Origin: JBCCOW01 sp038749105
GTDB lineage: Bacteria > Planctomycetota > Phycisphaerae > Phycisphaerales > Phycisphaeraceae
Reading direction: 5' to 3'
NCBI GenBank assembly: GCA_038749105.1
Contig: JBCDIM010000004.1
Location: 49,731 to 113,730 of the forward strand
Length of the DNA: 64,000 bases
Shown here: piece after piece, positions 63,634 to 64,000 of the stretch
Layout of the letters: every line of letters starts with the position of its first letter
Position numbering within the stretch: the first letter of the stretch is position 1
Made by a program: the position numbers and the translations under genes
The notes under the pieces: model-generated
The model's database searches: none
What the model saw: only the letters and a program-made list of their open reading frames with translations
Told to the model about the DNA's origin: nothing

Positions 63634-63927
63634 ATGAGCGCAGGTGCTTCTGCTGGAGCGGGTGCGGCGGTGGCGCACGCGAATCTGGTGCAGGCGGTCC
63701 GGGCGTCGGGCGTGCTGGTCGAGGTGAAGCCGAGCGTGCTGTTGGACCTGCTTTATGCGGGTGAACAGCCACTGGTGGTGCACACCTACGGCGGATGGCT
63801 GCGGAAAAGCCACAAGTACCTGACGCCGTACCGCGGGCTGGCCTTCTACGCGAAGTCCGAAGCCGAGCTGACGCTGCCGGCGGGGTGCGAGGTGGTCGAG
63901 AGCGGCAAGATGTGGATGCCGCAGTAG
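63634..63927 (+). CDS. hypothetical protein downstream of rpsP
   Basis: A 97-residue cytosolic protein: an Ala/Gly-rich start, then ANLVQAVRASGVLVEVKPSV, LLDLLYAGEQPLVVHTYGGW and LRKSHKYLTPYRGLAFYAKS. It has a compact alpha/beta pattern but I do not recognise it. The ATG at 63634 has GGAG 12 bases upstream. It probably shares the rpsP operon (71 bases downstream). Confidence 0.65.
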   Translation: MSAGASAGAGAAVAHANLVQAVRASGVLVEVKPSVLLDLLYAGEQPLVVHTYGGWLRKSHKYLTPYRGLAFYAKSEAELTLPAGCEVVESGKMWMPQ

Positions 63928-64000
63928 CAGACTGTTGGATGCACGGACGGGCGGGCGGGTGGGCTCACCGAACCGAGGCGATGGCGTGCGTTTTGATGTC
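63928..64000. other. end of window, no gene seen
   Basis: The last 73 bases show no start with a clear ribosome binding site and no recognised element. Confidence 0.5.

Overview
The window looks like chromosome from a high-GC planctomycete, most likely class Phycisphaerae. This is inferred from a PEP-CTERM sorting tail (21642-22484), an enlarged SecA without the zinc tail, planctomycete-style families (Cys-type sulfatase, phytanoyl-CoA dioxygenase beside an AraC regulator, GH10-like and CE7 proteins, SulP, PPK2) and peptidoglycan-recycling genes. No rRNA, tRNA, phage module or CRISPR array was seen; the one RNA gene recognised is RNase P RNA (5601-6058, minus strand).

Layout. 1-7.8 kb: membrane protein, ComEA-like HhH protein coupled to a GH10-like protein that lacks both catalytic glutamates, an exported HEAT-like protein with a degenerate receiver domain, rnpB, an oxidoreductase-like protein and a PTS EIIA protein. 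7.8-15.5 kb (all minus): an arsenic operon (arsR-arsM-arsC-aquaporin) behind a sigma70-type promoter, preceded by a marR-MFP-RND efflux operon with a palindromic operator over its promoter. 15.5-21.6 kb: HAD-UbiA fusion, Ycf46-like AAA ATPase, acetyl-xylan-esterase-type hydrolase, FGGY sugar kinase. 21.6-24.4 kb: a lower-GC accessory stretch with a PEP-CTERM protein, hypothetical membrane proteins and repeats. 24.4-36.5 kb: SulP transporter, alpha/beta hydrolase, pheS, VWA protein, purD, SpoU-type methyltransferase, a GT4 glycosyltransferase behind a structured leader, and small exported proteins. 36.5-47.2 kb: secA, sucC, SDR, AraC/PhyH pair, ABC ATPase, pdeM. 47.2-57.2 kb: sulfatase, MurNAc recycling (anmK-murQ-iclR), ppk2, AsmA-like protein, ribD, serS. 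57.2-64 kb: lysS, a GxxExxY gene, a LolCDE-type permease and its ATPase on the minus strand, then an Opp-type ATPase and rpsP on the plus strand.

The most unusual feature is the density and placement of small repeats. (1) A 461-bp unit at 59687-60147 carries a GxxExxY gene between four copies of the octamer ACGCCAAG and four inverted copies. (2) A 45-bp REP-like family (7756, 48751, 57888) has one member lying in frame near the start of a lolD gene, adding 15 codons. Related hairpins lie in frame inside an RND permease, its membrane-fusion partner and murQ. (3) Palindromic elements of 73-83 bp with arms of 17-29 bp occur at 8531, 22608 and 63101. (4) Heptamer arrays sit at the RND stop codon, in the 47-bp anmK/ppk2 divergent gap, and inside lysS. 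lysS also carries a patch of about 45 % GC. Together these suggest a genome invaded by small palindromic or short-tandem elements tolerated inside genes. That interpretation is inference; the sequences and positions were read directly.

Limits: function calls rest on motif recognition and family knowledge without database searches. Start codons were chosen from ribosome binding sites, overlaps and family length, and several remain uncertain.
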